Below the pieces are notes generated by a model. That model was not told the origin of the DNA. It worked only from the letters and a program-made list of their open reading frames with translations, and ran no database searches. Below, in pieces: positions 28,418 through 37,282 of a DNA stretch of 64,000 nt. The first letter of the stretch is position 1; every line of letters starts with the position of its first letter. Source of the DNA: Allomuricauda sp. CAU 1633 (GTDB lineage: Bacteria; Bacteroidota; Bacteroidia; Flavobacteriales; Flavobacteriaceae); contig NZ_JAFLNE010000001.1 in assembly GCF_017313225.1 (NCBI RefSeq), forward strand, positions 186,001 to 250,000, read 5' to 3'. A program made the position numbers and the translations under genes.

Positions 28418-29554
28418 ATGGATATTTTTGGCAAAATCAAGGAAAAGCTCAGTCATGAGTTTATCGACATTATTGAGTGGCTGGACTATACCGATGACAC
28501 TATCGCACATCGGTTTGAGCGCTACCAGAACGAAATCAAGAACGGAGCAAAATTGATTGTCCGCGAAGGACAAACTGCTGTGTTCATCAACGAGGGGCAA
28601 CTCGCCGATGTTTTTGAGCCGGGCACCTACGACCTTACCACGCAAAACCTTCCTATTTTGGCCACCTTAAAAGGTTGGAAATACGGATTCAATTCACCTT
28701 TTAAAGCCGAGGTCTATTTTGTGAACACGCATTTGTTCACCGATGAAAAATGGGGCACCAAAAGCCCCATCACCTTAAGTGATGACCGTTTTGGATTAGT
28801 GGAAATACGAGCTTTTGGCACTTATGCGTTTAAAATTTCGGATGCTGGGAAGTTCATTATTGACATTGTGGGAACCGATAGCAACTTCACCAATTTTGAA
28901 ATCAATGAGCATTTGAAAAGTTTAATCGCCACGCGATTCACCAACACCGTGGGACAGGCCAATCTGCCCATTGAACTTTATGCCGCCAATACCACCGAAC
29001 TTTCGGATACCTGTCGTGAAGTGATGGCACCCGAGTTTCAGAGCGTGGGCATTTCTTTGGAGAAATTCTACATTGAAAACGTTTCCATGCCGGAAGACCT
29101 CAAGAAGGAAATCTTTGAGTACAGTCGTATCGATAAATTGGATTTGGACAAATTGACCAAGTTCAAAACCGCCAAAGCCATTGAAGCAGCCGCCCAAAAC
29201 GAAGGTGGTACCGCCGGCGCCGGAATGGGAATGGGAATGGGCTTTGTTTTGGCCCAGCAAATGGGGGGCATGATGAATCCTCAGATGGGAGGAGTAACTG
29301 TGCAAGGACAGCCAGCAGCAGCCCAAACCCCGCCACCTATGCCAATGCCAACCCAATATTTTTATGCGGTGAACGGCACACAACATGGTCCAGTTTCGTT
29401 TGAACAATTACAAGCGTTGTTTGCGGGAAGAACCGTCAACCGAGATAGTTTGGTCTGGAAACAGGGCATGGCAGCATGGACCCCCTTGAGGGAAGTGGAA
29501 GAACTAAAATCATTCTTGGGTGGTAATACCCCTCCGCCGTTACCAACGGAGTAA
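28418..29554 (+). CDS. SPFH domain protein with C-terminal GYF_2 domain
   Basis: 378 residues. An N-terminal SPFH/virion-core-like domain covers about residues 30-250 (REGQTAVFINEGQLADVFEPGTYDL is typical of the YdjI type). A Gly/Met/Pro-rich linker (about 265-320) leads to a GYF_2 domain (YFYAVNGTQHGPVSFEQL, about 323-372) that would bind proline-rich peptides. The next gene encodes a zinc-ribbon membrane protein, a pairing seen in other Bacteroidota, and the two are separated by a MITE-like repeat. TAACTTTA at 28397-28404 is a weak -7 box. Confidence 0.87.
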   Translation: MDIFGKIKEKLSHEFIDIIEWLDYTDDTIAHRFERYQNEIKNGAKLIVREGQTAVFINEGQLADVFEPGTYDLTTQNLPILATLKGWKYGFNSPFKAEVYFVNTHLFTDEKWGTKSPITLSDDRFGLVEIRAFGTYAFKISDAGKFIIDIVGTDSNFTNFEINEHLKSLIATRFTNTVGQANLPIELYAANTTELSDTCREVMAPEFQSVGISLEKFYIENVSMPEDLKKEIFEYSRIDKLDLDKLTKFKTAKAIEAAAQNEGGTAGAGMGMGMGFVLAQQMGGMMNPQMGGVTVQGQPAAAQTPPPMPMPTQYFYAVNGTQHGPVSFEQLQALFAGRTVNRDSLVWKQGMAAWTPLREVEELKSFLGGNTPPPLPTE

Positions 29555-29562
29555 TTTTAACC

Positions 29563-29693
29563 TTGTCATGCTGAACCGTCATTTCGAGCTGACACCCTGA
29601 GCGTAGTCGAAGGGGCAGTCAAGAAAAAGGTGAAGCATCTCTCATTTTTTATTAGTAAATGAGTGAGATTCTTCGTTTCACTCAGAATGACAA
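29563..29693. repeat. MITE-like dispersed repeat of the TGTCATnCTGA class
   Basis: 131 bp bounded by 12-bp terminal inverted repeats TTGTCATGCTGA (29563-29574) and TCAGAATGACAA (29682-29693), matching at 11 of 12 positions. Inside are CCTGAGCGTAGTCGAAGG, a hallmark of this repeat in Bacteroidota, and a 7-bp stem CTCATTT/AAATGAG (29641-29647 with 29657-29663). No ORF or transposase is present, and no target-site duplication is clear. Confidence 0.75.
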
Positions 29694-29699
29694 AAGCCC

Positions 29700-30791
29700 T
29701 TGGAAGAACAAGAAATCCAAAAGACCGAACTCAAAAAAGCCTGTGTCAATTGTGGTGCTGAACTTAAATACAAGCCTGGCACTACCAATATCAGTTGCGA
29801 ATATTGTGGGCATGAGGAAACCATTAAATTGGATGAAAAGGGGTTTGAGGAGTTGGAGCTATACCCCTACCTCAAGGAGATGGGCTCACAGCGGCACAGT
29901 GAGGAAATCAGTATGTTGCATTGCAAAAATTGCGGTGCCAACCAACATGTGGAGGAAAATTACAAATCACTCCACTGTGTCTATTGCGGTATGCCCTTGA
30001 TCTTGGAGGATGCCTACAAAGAAGATTGGATTCTGCCTGGGGCGGTACTTCCTTTTCAAATTGACCAAAAAGCTTCGTTTACCATTTTTAAGAAATGGGT
30101 AAAACGGTTGTGGTTCGCTCCGAACAAATTGCAAAAAGCCGCTTTGGATCCTCAATTCACCAAAGGACTCTATTTACCGTATTGGACTTTTGACGCACAG
30201 CTTTCAGCTTCATATATTGGTCAGCGTGGTGAATACTATTATGAAACCCGAAGAGTTCGAGATGCGAATGGGAAAATGGTAACGCAACGGGTTCGGAAAA
30301 CACGATGGTACCCCGCCTCTGGAAAAGTATCCGGGTTTGTGGACGATACCTTGATAAAAGCTTCGCAGCAAAAAGCAGGACGGATTCCAAACAAAATTGC
30401 CCAGTGGAACTTAAACATGTTGCAACCCTTTGACAGTAGTTTTCTTTCCGGTTTTGTTACGGAGAAATATACCATTCCATTGCAAGAGGGACACCTGCAT
30501 TCCAAAGAAGTGGCACGAGATATTGCAGAACGATGGTGTAGGCAAGACATTGGTGGAGACACGCAACGGGTCACCAGTATGGATATGCAACTCTCCGAAG
30601 AGACCTTCAAACATATTTTGTTGCCTGTGTATGTGAGTGCCTATCGCTATCAAGGCAAGGAGTACAATTTCTTCATCAATGGGGAAAACGGGCAGATTTC
30701 GGGTACACGACCTTACAGTTTCTGGAAGATTTTCTTTGCCGTTCTAGCGGGATTGCTGGTAGTTGGAATCATAGTTTATTTTGCTAAGTGA
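29700..30791 (+). CDS. Double zinc-ribbon protein with C-terminal membrane helix
   Basis: 363 residues. Two TFIIB-like zinc ribbons, CVNCG...CEYCG (about 15-36) and CKNCG...CVYCG (about 74-97), are followed by a long region of unknown fold with LYLPYWTFDAQLSASY and a C-terminal transmembrane helix near 339-360. The start must be the TTG at 29700 or an even rarer codon, because an in-frame TGA from the repeat's inverted terminus lies at 29688. It probably works with the SPFH-GYF protein upstream, possibly at the membrane, but the role is unknown. Confidence 0.83.
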   Translation: MEEQEIQKTELKKACVNCGAELKYKPGTTNISCEYCGHEETIKLDEKGFEELELYPYLKEMGSQRHSEEISMLHCKNCGANQHVEENYKSLHCVYCGMPLILEDAYKEDWILPGAVLPFQIDQKASFTIFKKWVKRLWFAPNKLQKAALDPQFTKGLYLPYWTFDAQLSASYIGQRGEYYYETRRVRDANGKMVTQRVRKTRWYPASGKVSGFVDDTLIKASQQKAGRIPNKIAQWNLNMLQPFDSSFLSGFVTEKYTIPLQEGHLHSKEVARDIAERWCRQDIGGDTQRVTSMDMQLSEETFKHILLPVYVSAYRYQGKEYNFFINGENGQISGTRPYSFWKIFFAVLAGLLVVGIIVYFAK

Positions 30792-30827
30792 TAAGCTAAT
30801 AGCCATTCACAATCCGTATCTTTAAGC

Positions 30828-31595
30828 ATGTCCAAAACCATTTCCTTGATTTCGGTGTTTGTTTTGCTCAATATGGGCATTGGTCGCATGTTTCAGGCAA
30901 GTTTGGGGATTCCTTGTTTTTCCGAATTGAGTATTCTAGCCGTTACCAGTTTTGTTTTTTGGGCCGCTTCTGCAAAGCAAATCAAAGTATGGGCCCAAAA
31001 ATGGTCTTTTAACCCCCATTCCAAATCCCTATTGATTCAGGGAGGGTTGGGATTATCGGCCTCAGCATTGAATATTATCGTGGGACAGGTATTGGTCGTT
31101 TTTTTAATGACCACGGTGTACCAGTGCACTTCGCCCAGTTTCAATTTGCTGAATGCCGGACTTACGAACAACGTTGCCGTAAACCTGCTCTGCTATTTTT
31201 TTCTCTTGTTCCATTTTGTGGGAACTGAATCAAAATCAACCGAAACCAAATCAGAAAAAGCTACGCAGATAAAAGTAAGCAAGAAGGGAATGCAATTTAT
31301 GCTTCAACCCAAAGAAATCGTTTACGTGGAAACCAGCAATAATTGTATTGTACTGCATACTGAAAAAGGGAAGTTTGTGAAATACCAAAGTCTACGCGTT
31401 TTTCAAAAACAGGTTTGCCCTACCGAATTTAAACGAATACATCGCTCCTATTTAGTGAATCGGGTTTTTATAGACCATTACCGAAAGAACAAAAATGGGG
31501 ATGGTGTTCTTTTTTTGAAAAATGGGAGTGCGCTTAAATTCAGCCGGACGTATTTTAAGAAATTTGCTGAGTCCAGCTCCGCGACTCACGCCTAA
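30828..31595 (+). CDS. Membrane-anchored LytTR family regulator
   Basis: 255 residues. The N-terminal half (about 1-130) contains about four hydrophobic segments, and the C-terminal half is a LytTR DNA-binding domain (about 150-250) with KEIVYVETSNNCIVLHTEKG and FKRIHRSYLVNRVFIDHY. This architecture fits regulators that sense a membrane signal without a receiver domain. Bases TATCTTTA at 30817-30824 look like a -7 box but are only 3 nt from this ATG, so a later start at M16 or M21 remains possible. The target is unknown. Confidence 0.84.
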   Translation: MSKTISLISVFVLLNMGIGRMFQASLGIPCFSELSILAVTSFVFWAASAKQIKVWAQKWSFNPHSKSLLIQGGLGLSASALNIIVGQVLVVFLMTTVYQCTSPSFNLLNAGLTNNVAVNLLCYFFLLFHFVGTESKSTETKSEKATQIKVSKKGMQFMLQPKEIVYVETSNNCIVLHTEKGKFVKYQSLRVFQKQVCPTEFKRIHRSYLVNRVFIDHYRKNKNGDGVLFLKNGSALKFSRTYFKKFAESSSATHA

Positions 31596-31643
31596 GTTTA
31601 CGCAGCTCGCACAGTTTTGTGTCAGCCAAATCCCCTCTGCTCT

Positions 31644-31651
31644 TATTTTTG
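31644..31651 (+). promoter_or_regulatory. -7 promoter box for the DUF4440-like lipoprotein
   Basis: TATTTTTG, an exact TAnnTTTG match, 19 nt before the ATG at 31671. A TTTG lies 23 nt further upstream, slightly beyond the usual -33 spacing. Confidence 0.5.
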
Positions 31652-31670
31652 AAATATCAAAAAAAGAAAA

Positions 31671-32132
31671 ATGAATCGTTATTTCATTAGCATTGCCATT
31701 TTGGCTTTGCTTTCCTGCAAAACAGAAACTCAAACCTCAAAATCCACCTCAATCATTTCGGAACAAGACCGTGCTGCCCTTCGGCATTTGAAAGAAGTGG
31801 ATTGGCCCAAGGCCTATCGGGAGCAAGACACAATATTGCTTGATTCCATCTTGGGCGATGATTTTCAAATGATCGATGCTGATGGAAACTGGTCCAACAA
31901 AGCGCAAGAATTGGATTGGATTAAGGCGCACGCAAGTCCCCACGACTCCTTCTTCTTTGAAATAAAACGCTTGGATATTCTACCCAATGGCACTGCGATG
32001 ATCTGTGGAACGGGACACATCTTTAAAGACTCTACCAAGACCATTTACCAATCCAGTAATGTAGTTGTAAAACGCGATGGGCAATGGAAAGCGATTGCTT
32101 CCCATGTTTCGGGGATTCAGCAGGTAGATTAA
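31671..32132 (+). CDS. NTF2-like (DUF4440) lipoprotein
   Basis: 153 residues with a lipobox ALLSC (Cys at about 16). The body fits the DUF4440/SnoaL-like fold: AALRHLKEVDWPKAYREQDTILLDSILGDD... and NVVVKRDGQWKAIASHVS near the end. The general family has no single reaction. It has its own promoter. Its relation to the secreted NTF2-like protein at 27943 is distant, so this does not look like a recent duplication. Confidence 0.83.
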   Translation: MNRYFISIAILALLSCKTETQTSKSTSIISEQDRAALRHLKEVDWPKAYREQDTILLDSILGDDFQMIDADGNWSNKAQELDWIKAHASPHDSFFFEIKRLDILPNGTAMICGTGHIFKDSTKTIYQSSNVVVKRDGQWKAIASHVSGIQQVD

Positions 32133-32203
32133 ACCTTAAAATTCTGATAATGTTGAGGTAAGCCCCACCATGTTTTAGTATTTTTCATTCAAATAGAACT
32201 TCA

Positions 32204-33145
32204 ATGAGAATACTGTTGGTCTTTTCTATCCTTGCTTGTTTTGTTTGCCATGGACAAAACTTGGACATTGCTATTCCATTACATTTTGAAAAAGACCTCA
32301 TCCCAGAAGGAATTGCCATTGATCCCATTTCACATAAGGTATACCTAAACAGTTTAAAAAGCACCAAGATTGTCCGTTCTAATTTAGATGGAAGTGATGT
32401 CGAGGAATTTTTGAAAAGCCATGAGCATGGGTACCTTTCCGGTTTTGGGATGACCATTAAAGACAACACACTCTACGCTTTGGGAAATGGATTATCCAAA
32501 GAAAATAACACATCCATCTTGCTCTTGCTGGATATAACTTCGGGAGAACTCATCCAATCGTACACCTTGGACAATGGGAGTTTTGTGTACTTGAATGACA
32601 TAGCGGTCGATTCCAAGGGTACAGCTTACATTACGGATTCCGAAAGCAGCTCCATATATACCATCAACCCAAACAAAAATGAACTGGAAGTCTTTTTCTC
32701 CCATGATGAAGTGAAGCATTCCAACGGCATTGCTATTTCTGATGATAATAGGTATTTGTATCTGGCCTCCTATACCAGTGGTATCCGGATTTTGGATATT
32801 GCCAGCCAAAAACTCATTAACCAACCCAATTCGTTTAAGGGCATTGATGGAATGAAATATTATCGGAACAACCTTTTTGCCATTGTCAATGGAAGAAGAG
32901 ACCTAACTCAGAATGGGGTCTTTCAATTTAAGTTGAATGAAAATAGCTCGGAAATTATCTCTGATACCAAAATAGCAGCATTTGAACACGCTTCAGACAT
33001 CCCAACGACCTTCGCCATTTATGACGGCCATATGTACTTTGTAGCAGATTCGCAGTTGGATAATTTTAATCAGGAAAACAACACCATTATCCATCCAGAC
33101 CAATTGGAGAACTATAGGTTGGTTCGCTTAAAAATCCCTTTATAA
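32204..33145 (+). CDS. Secreted SMP-30/gluconolactonase-like propeller protein
   Basis: 313 residues with a Sec signal (MRILLVFSILACFVCHGQ). Repeating NHL/SMP-30-like blades include EGIAIDPISHKVYLNSL, YLNDIAVDSKGTAYITDSES and NGIAISDDNRYLYLAS, giving Asp and Asn residues of the type that bind metal in SMP-30. It is probably a periplasmic six-bladed propeller, perhaps a lactonase or a binding protein. The next gene starts 11 nt downstream. TATTTTTC at 32179-32186 is a 7/8 -7 box 17 nt before the ATG. Confidence 0.82.
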   Translation: MRILLVFSILACFVCHGQNLDIAIPLHFEKDLIPEGIAIDPISHKVYLNSLKSTKIVRSNLDGSDVEEFLKSHEHGYLSGFGMTIKDNTLYALGNGLSKENNTSILLLLDITSGELIQSYTLDNGSFVYLNDIAVDSKGTAYITDSESSSIYTINPNKNELEVFFSHDEVKHSNGIAISDDNRYLYLASYTSGIRILDIASQKLINQPNSFKGIDGMKYYRNNLFAIVNGRRDLTQNGVFQFKLNENSSEIISDTKIAAFEHASDIPTTFAIYDGHMYFVADSQLDNFNQENNTIIHPDQLENYRLVRLKIPL

Positions 33146-33156
33146 AAACATCCGTT

Positions 33157-33573
33157 ATGATTTATAAAACTTCCGTTTACTGTCTGTTTTTTGGTTTGAT
33201 GTGCCAATTATTTTATGCCCAGAGTGAAGAACAAAATACCGTTATGTCCAAAAACTATTGTACTGAAATTGGTCGCTTTGATCTCCTTATCGACAAGGAT
33301 GAAGTGGCTGGTGCCTATTATTTGATCCACAAAAAGGCCCTCGGTGGGGTTTGGGGCCGATTAAAAGACCAAGTAATGACAGGCCGCTGGCACGATGCTG
33401 ACGGAAAAGGGGATATCGTCATCACTTTTAACCAAGATTTTTCTTTTTTCACTGCCGATTATCGCAGTGATGACGAACCGGAAAAATGGTACAAAGACTC
33501 CTGGCATGGTTCGCTCAGACCCGATACTTCAGCTTCTTTTGATGTAAAGGACAAAACCTATCGTTGTGAATAA
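33157..33573 (+). CDS. Small secreted protein of unknown function
   Basis: 138 residues with a signal peptide ending near QLFYAQ. The mature part has two cysteines (about 35 and 137) that could form a disulfide across the domain, and blocks AGAYYLIHKKALGGVWGRLK and GRWHDADGKGDIVITFNQD. I do not recognise a family. It lies between the SMP-30-like gene (11-nt gap) and the PD40 gene, whose GTG overlaps its last 8 nt, so all three are likely in one transcript. Confidence 0.7.
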   Translation: MIYKTSVYCLFFGLMCQLFYAQSEEQNTVMSKNYCTEIGRFDLLIDKDEVAGAYYLIHKKALGGVWGRLKDQVMTGRWHDADGKGDIVITFNQDFSFFTADYRSDDEPEKWYKDSWHGSLRPDTSASFDVKDKTYRCE

Positions 33574-34498
33574 GCCAAGCTTTATTTCCTTTCTGTTGCT
33601 TTTAGCTCTCTTTGGATGTAAACGGCAAGGCAAAGTTTCAGATTCAACAGGACAATCACAAGTCAAAGGTCCTTTTTTTGGAGTTATTCCAACCGAACAA
33701 CCAAAGCTTTTGGCCCCTGAATTTTTGGCTACGCCGGAATCAGAATACAACGGGACTTTCTCTACTGATGGCACACAATTCTTCTACACTACCGATGTTC
33801 CCGAAAATGCCTATATCACCTATACTCAAATGCAGGCTGACAGTACTTGGAGCAAACCCAAAATAGCCCCCTTTTCTAAAGACTATGCCGAATACGATCC
33901 GCTATTTTCTCCTGATGGAACTCGTTTGTATTACAGTTCCCGAAGACCAAAGAATGGAAACCAAAACAGCGGAATTTGGTATGTGGAACGCAAGGACTCC
34001 TTCTGGAATGAACCTACCTATGTCCGTTTGACCGGGGATATGAATGAAGAATACTACAGCTCTCTTACAAATAATGGAGTTCTTTACTTTAATATTTGGT
34101 CCCGTGGGGATATTTATAAGGCGGAAAAAAAAGATTCGGTTTATGAGGTGGAACCTCTTCCGGAAACTATCAACAAAGGTGGGGACAAGGGAGACCCGTT
34201 TATTTCGCCCAACGAAGATTATTTAATTTTCCGTGGGTATGATAACAGTTTGGGAAGAGGGGATCTTTACATCTCGTTTAATATTGATGGACATTGGACC
34301 GAACCCGAAAATATGGGTGCTCCCATTAATTCAGAAGCCCATGAAATCTGCCCTTGGGTAAGCCCAGACGGAAAATTGTTTGTTTTTGCCAGTGACAGAA
34401 TCTTAGATGGGAATTCCAAGCCGTACAACAGTGGAAAATCCAATGTCTATGTAATGTCGGCTGACTTTATTCAAAAGTTGAAACAAAAACACCTTTAG
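33566..34498 (+). CDS. PD40 propeller lipoprotein (TolB-like)
   Basis: 310 residues with lipobox LFGC (Cys at about 18). The body has PD40/WD40-like repeats with the signature YDPLFSPDGTRLYYSSRR and ICPWVSPDGKLFVFASDR. Such propellers usually mediate protein contacts in the periplasm. The start is GTG 33566, overlapping the preceding stop by 8 nt; without it the lipoprotein signal is lost. It ends in a 4-nt convergent overlap with the lactonase gene. Confidence 0.83.
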   Translation: MNKPSFISFLLLLALFGCKRQGKVSDSTGQSQVKGPFFGVIPTEQPKLLAPEFLATPESEYNGTFSTDGTQFFYTTDVPENAYITYTQMQADSTWSKPKIAPFSKDYAEYDPLFSPDGTRLYYSSRRPKNGNQNSGIWYVERKDSFWNEPTYVRLTGDMNEEYYSSLTNNGVLYFNIWSRGDIYKAEKKDSVYEVEPLPETINKGGDKGDPFISPNEDYLIFRGYDNSLGRGDLYISFNIDGHWTEPENMGAPINSEAHEICPWVSPDGKLFVFASDRILDGNSKPYNSGKSNVYVMSADFIQKLKQKHL

Positions 34499-35589
34499 TC
34501 CAAAAACTCCAAGCAAATAGGATTGGGTACCTCAATTTCGCTCAAATAGGTCAATGTCCCAGCTTCTACATCTCTCTTAAAAACTACAATATTGCTACTA
34601 ATTTTGTTGGCCACCAATAGGAAGTTTTCTGTGGGGTCCAAAGCAAAATTTCGGGGCCAGTTGCCATGAACGGATTGCCTTCCTACCAAATCCAATTTCC
34701 CGGAAGAACCATCCACCGCAAAAATTACAATAGTGTTCTCCCCTCTGTTGGAACCGTACAAAAACTTTCCATCTGCGGACAAATGAATATCGGCACAAGC
34801 ATTTCTGCCTTCATAGGTTGGATCTAAGGTTTCCACTACTTGGATTTCTTGGTAAGCACCATCAGCATCCTTCTCAAAAACCGAAATGGTGGCGTTCAAT
34901 TCATTGATTACATACAATTTTCCATTTTGTCCAAATGTAAAATGGCGTGGCCCTGCACCATTAGCGAATGACAAAGAAGGCTGGTCTCCAGGCACAAATT
35001 CCCCATCTTCCAATTGATAACGTTTAACAGCATCCAAGCCTAAGTCGGCCACAAAAAGACCCTCTTTGGTAAATTGGGCCATGTGGGCATGGGGTGTTTT
35101 GGTGGTATCCAAAACTTTATGGTCTATGATTTGCGGAGCATCCCCAAAAGACCCATCATCCTTTAATTTGAATAAAGCAACATTGCCTCCCACATAATTA
35201 GACACAGCTAAGCGCCCATCCTCGGAAAGCGACACATGGCAAGGACCCGGACCTCCAGTACCCATACTGTTTTGTAGTTCCAAGCCCCCATCCTTTAGTT
35301 TAAAAGCAGATACACCTCCTCCCCGACTGTCAAAATCTGAGTTTTCCTGCACTGCGTACAGATGTTGTTTGTCTTTGGAAATGGTCACAAAAGATGGATT
35401 AGGCAACTCGGCCGCCAATTTCAAGGAGTCCAAATTACCGGTTTCGGGGTTGAATTGGAGTGAATAAATGCCTTCACTGGCACCATTGGTATAGGTCCCT
35501 ACAAATAGGGTATACATTTCTTTTTGTTCAGGTTTCTCGCCGCAGGCCATTGTCAAAATTATTAGACTTAATACAACTGTTTTTTTCAT
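34495..35589 (-). CDS. Lactonase family lipoprotein (6-phosphogluconolactonase-like propeller)
   Basis: 364 residues with a lipobox MAC at residues 14-16 and the seven-bladed propeller of the Pgl/YbhE family. FVGTYTNGASEGIY at the start, GGPGPCHVSLSEDGRLAVSNYVGGNV, and NGAGPRHFTFGQNGKLYVINE are typical. Cytosolic members hydrolyse 6-phosphogluconolactone; a lipid-anchored copy outside the cytoplasm more likely acts on an unphosphorylated lactone. A minus-strand TATTTTAG (35610-35617) is a 7/8 -7 box 20 nt before the ATG. Confidence 0.85.
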   Translation of the reverse strand: MKKTVVLSLIILTMACGEKPEQKEMYTLFVGTYTNGASEGIYSLQFNPETGNLDSLKLAAELPNPSFVTISKDKQHLYAVQENSDFDSRGGGVSAFKLKDGGLELQNSMGTGGPGPCHVSLSEDGRLAVSNYVGGNVALFKLKDDGSFGDAPQIIDHKVLDTTKTPHAHMAQFTKEGLFVADLGLDAVKRYQLEDGEFVPGDQPSLSFANGAGPRHFTFGQNGKLYVINELNATISVFEKDADGAYQEIQVVETLDPTYEGRNACADIHLSADGKFLYGSNRGENTIVIFAVDGSSGKLDLVGRQSVHGNWPRNFALDPTENFLLVANKISSNIVVFKRDVEAGTLTYLSEIEVPNPICLEFLD

Positions 35590-35737
35590 GGTTTGGTTTA
35601 ATCAAGGTCCTAAAATAACGAAATCTCTTGTTACAGAATTAAATCAACCCAACTGTTTCCTAATTCTCTATGGGCAGATTATTGGTTCAAACAGGGTATT
35701 GGTCAAATGGGCTGCCAAAAATAGGGACTGATTTAGG

Positions 35738-35745
35738 ATTTTTGG
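35738..35745 (+). promoter_or_regulatory. Probable -7 box for the TPR gene
   Basis: GATTTTTG (7/8 of TAnnTTTG) ends about 20 nt before the ATG at 35765. Confidence 0.3.
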
Positions 35746-35764
35746 TAAAAGTGATAATACTCCC

Positions 35765-37243
35765 ATGACAAAATCCGAAAAATATTTTAAGAGTTCCTTT
35801 TTGGAGGAATTGACCACAACCACAGAGAAAACAAATGCGCCTCAAAATATTGTAAAGGGTATAGAAGGACTATTCGGGCATTCCATGTCTGAATCGGTAC
35901 GAGCACTTCTACAATTTCTGCAAGATTATAAATCCGGTGCCGGGTTTGGACAATACTTTACAACTGATCTGACACTCCCGGAAATTGATGCCGAAAATAG
36001 TTTTATGTGGCTGTTATCATTTGGTCAAATTGAACTATTTGCCCAAGTATTTACCAACTCTGTTTTGATTGGAACTGATTCAGGTGGTCAACAATATTAT
36101 GTAAACCTCGATGCAAACCATCCTGAAGTGTTTCTTCATAATTCTGGTGTGTTGGATATGAAATTCTTGGCCGATTCTCCAGAATCGTTTGCTTATCTGA
36201 ATCGCGTTTATGAAGACTTTATGCTTTTTGCCGATGATCGCCAAATCGATGTTGAACCCATAATTGATGGGAAACTACCGGATATCCCTGAGATTTCACT
36301 TTTTCAAAAGGAACTGAGACTGTTGTCGGGAAAAATCAACCTAGCCGATGACAGTGATGTATACAGTAACTACCAAGAAATATGCAATGGCTTGAACAGC
36401 TCCGAACTGATGGCAACACCTTCCACAAATGTGATGGATGCCTACGATAATGCTTTCTGGATCATGCGCATGTTGACCCATAATTTTGAAACGCCTCCTA
36501 CTGATATGAATCCCAGCCCTAAGTCAGGTATAGAACACCTTGAAAATGGCACCGACCTGCTCTATTGGCTTTGGCGCTTTTACTTTACTGGTGAGGATTC
36601 CTCTTTGAACAATTTGTGCAAACGATGTGAAAATCACCCATCCAAGATCGTTAAAGATGCTGCTTTTGTTATTGATAAGCTTCATAACAAGCCCAATGAA
36701 TTTTCTGAACTGAATTTTCTGCGATTACAACGGGATAGGTTGTTGAAGGGAAGCATACCTCCCATTTTTGAAAAAGAAATTGGAGCCGCTTTCTTGAAGC
36801 CAGACAAACAGGATGATTATACCATCAGTTCCACCAAAAAAATGCTGCTGAAGAATCCTGATGATCATCGAGCTTGGGACCAATTAGCCTATGCCTATAA
36901 CACCATAAAGAGTTGGCAAAAGGCTCAGATAGCTGCAGAAAAGTCCTTGGCTTTTAATCCCAATTCTTACTATGCATGGTTCCAACATGGCATTGCCCTT
37001 CACGAGCAAAAAAGATATGAAGAAGCTTTGCTTTCCTATGACCATGCCTTATGCTATAATGGACATCCAAATTTATGGACCAATAAAATTCTTGTGTTAT
37101 TGGAGGCTAGCAAATTCTCTGAAGCTATTGGTCATTTGGTTCATCAAAAAATAAAAGCTGATGTAGCCAGTGAGTTTGTGACCAAATATCAAGAGGGTTC
37201 CGTTAAACTGGAAGAAGTTGAGACTTTGCTAGGCAAGCTGTAG
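35765..37243 (+). CDS. TPR protein with a possible SUKH-like N-terminal domain
   Basis: 492 residues without a signal peptide, so probably cytosolic. Residues 85-160 contain LIGTDSGGQQYYVNLD...FLADSPESFAYLNRVYEDF, reminiscent of SMI1/KNR4 (SUKH) proteins, where a G-D-G-G strand and a final AxSFxxFL helix are conserved. Residues 355-455 hold two or three tetratricopeptide repeats (AWDQLAYAYNTIKSWQKAQI, WFQHGIALHEQKRYEEALLS). SUKH proteins often neutralise secreted toxins, but no toxin gene is nearby. The SUKH call is tentative. Confidence 0.7.
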   Translation: MTKSEKYFKSSFLEELTTTTEKTNAPQNIVKGIEGLFGHSMSESVRALLQFLQDYKSGAGFGQYFTTDLTLPEIDAENSFMWLLSFGQIELFAQVFTNSVLIGTDSGGQQYYVNLDANHPEVFLHNSGVLDMKFLADSPESFAYLNRVYEDFMLFADDRQIDVEPIIDGKLPDIPEISLFQKELRLLSGKINLADDSDVYSNYQEICNGLNSSELMATPSTNVMDAYDNAFWIMRMLTHNFETPPTDMNPSPKSGIEHLENGTDLLYWLWRFYFTGEDSSLNNLCKRCENHPSKIVKDAAFVIDKLHNKPNEFSELNFLRLQRDRLLKGSIPPIFEKEIGAAFLKPDKQDDYTISSTKKMLLKNPDDHRAWDQLAYAYNTIKSWQKAQIAAEKSLAFNPNSYYAWFQHGIALHEQKRYEEALLSYDHALCYNGHPNLWTNKILVLLEASKFSEAIGHLVHQKIKADVASEFVTKYQEGSVKLEEVETLLGKL

Positions 37244-37282
37244 ACAAAGAGGGTTCCCAGTATTTTGATTATACGTATCCCG

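Noticed and set aside
29563-29693. Insertion sequence
   Set aside because: No transposase or open frame and no clear target-site duplication; treated as a non-autonomous repeat.
30817-30824. TATCTTTA before the LytTR gene
   Set aside because: Only 3 nt from the ATG; it would make the message start inside the gene. Mentioned in the gene entry but not called.
35716-35723. Exact minus-strand TATTTTTG 127 nt upstream of the lactonase gene
   Set aside because: Too far from the start; a 7/8 box at 35610-35617 fits the spacing better.
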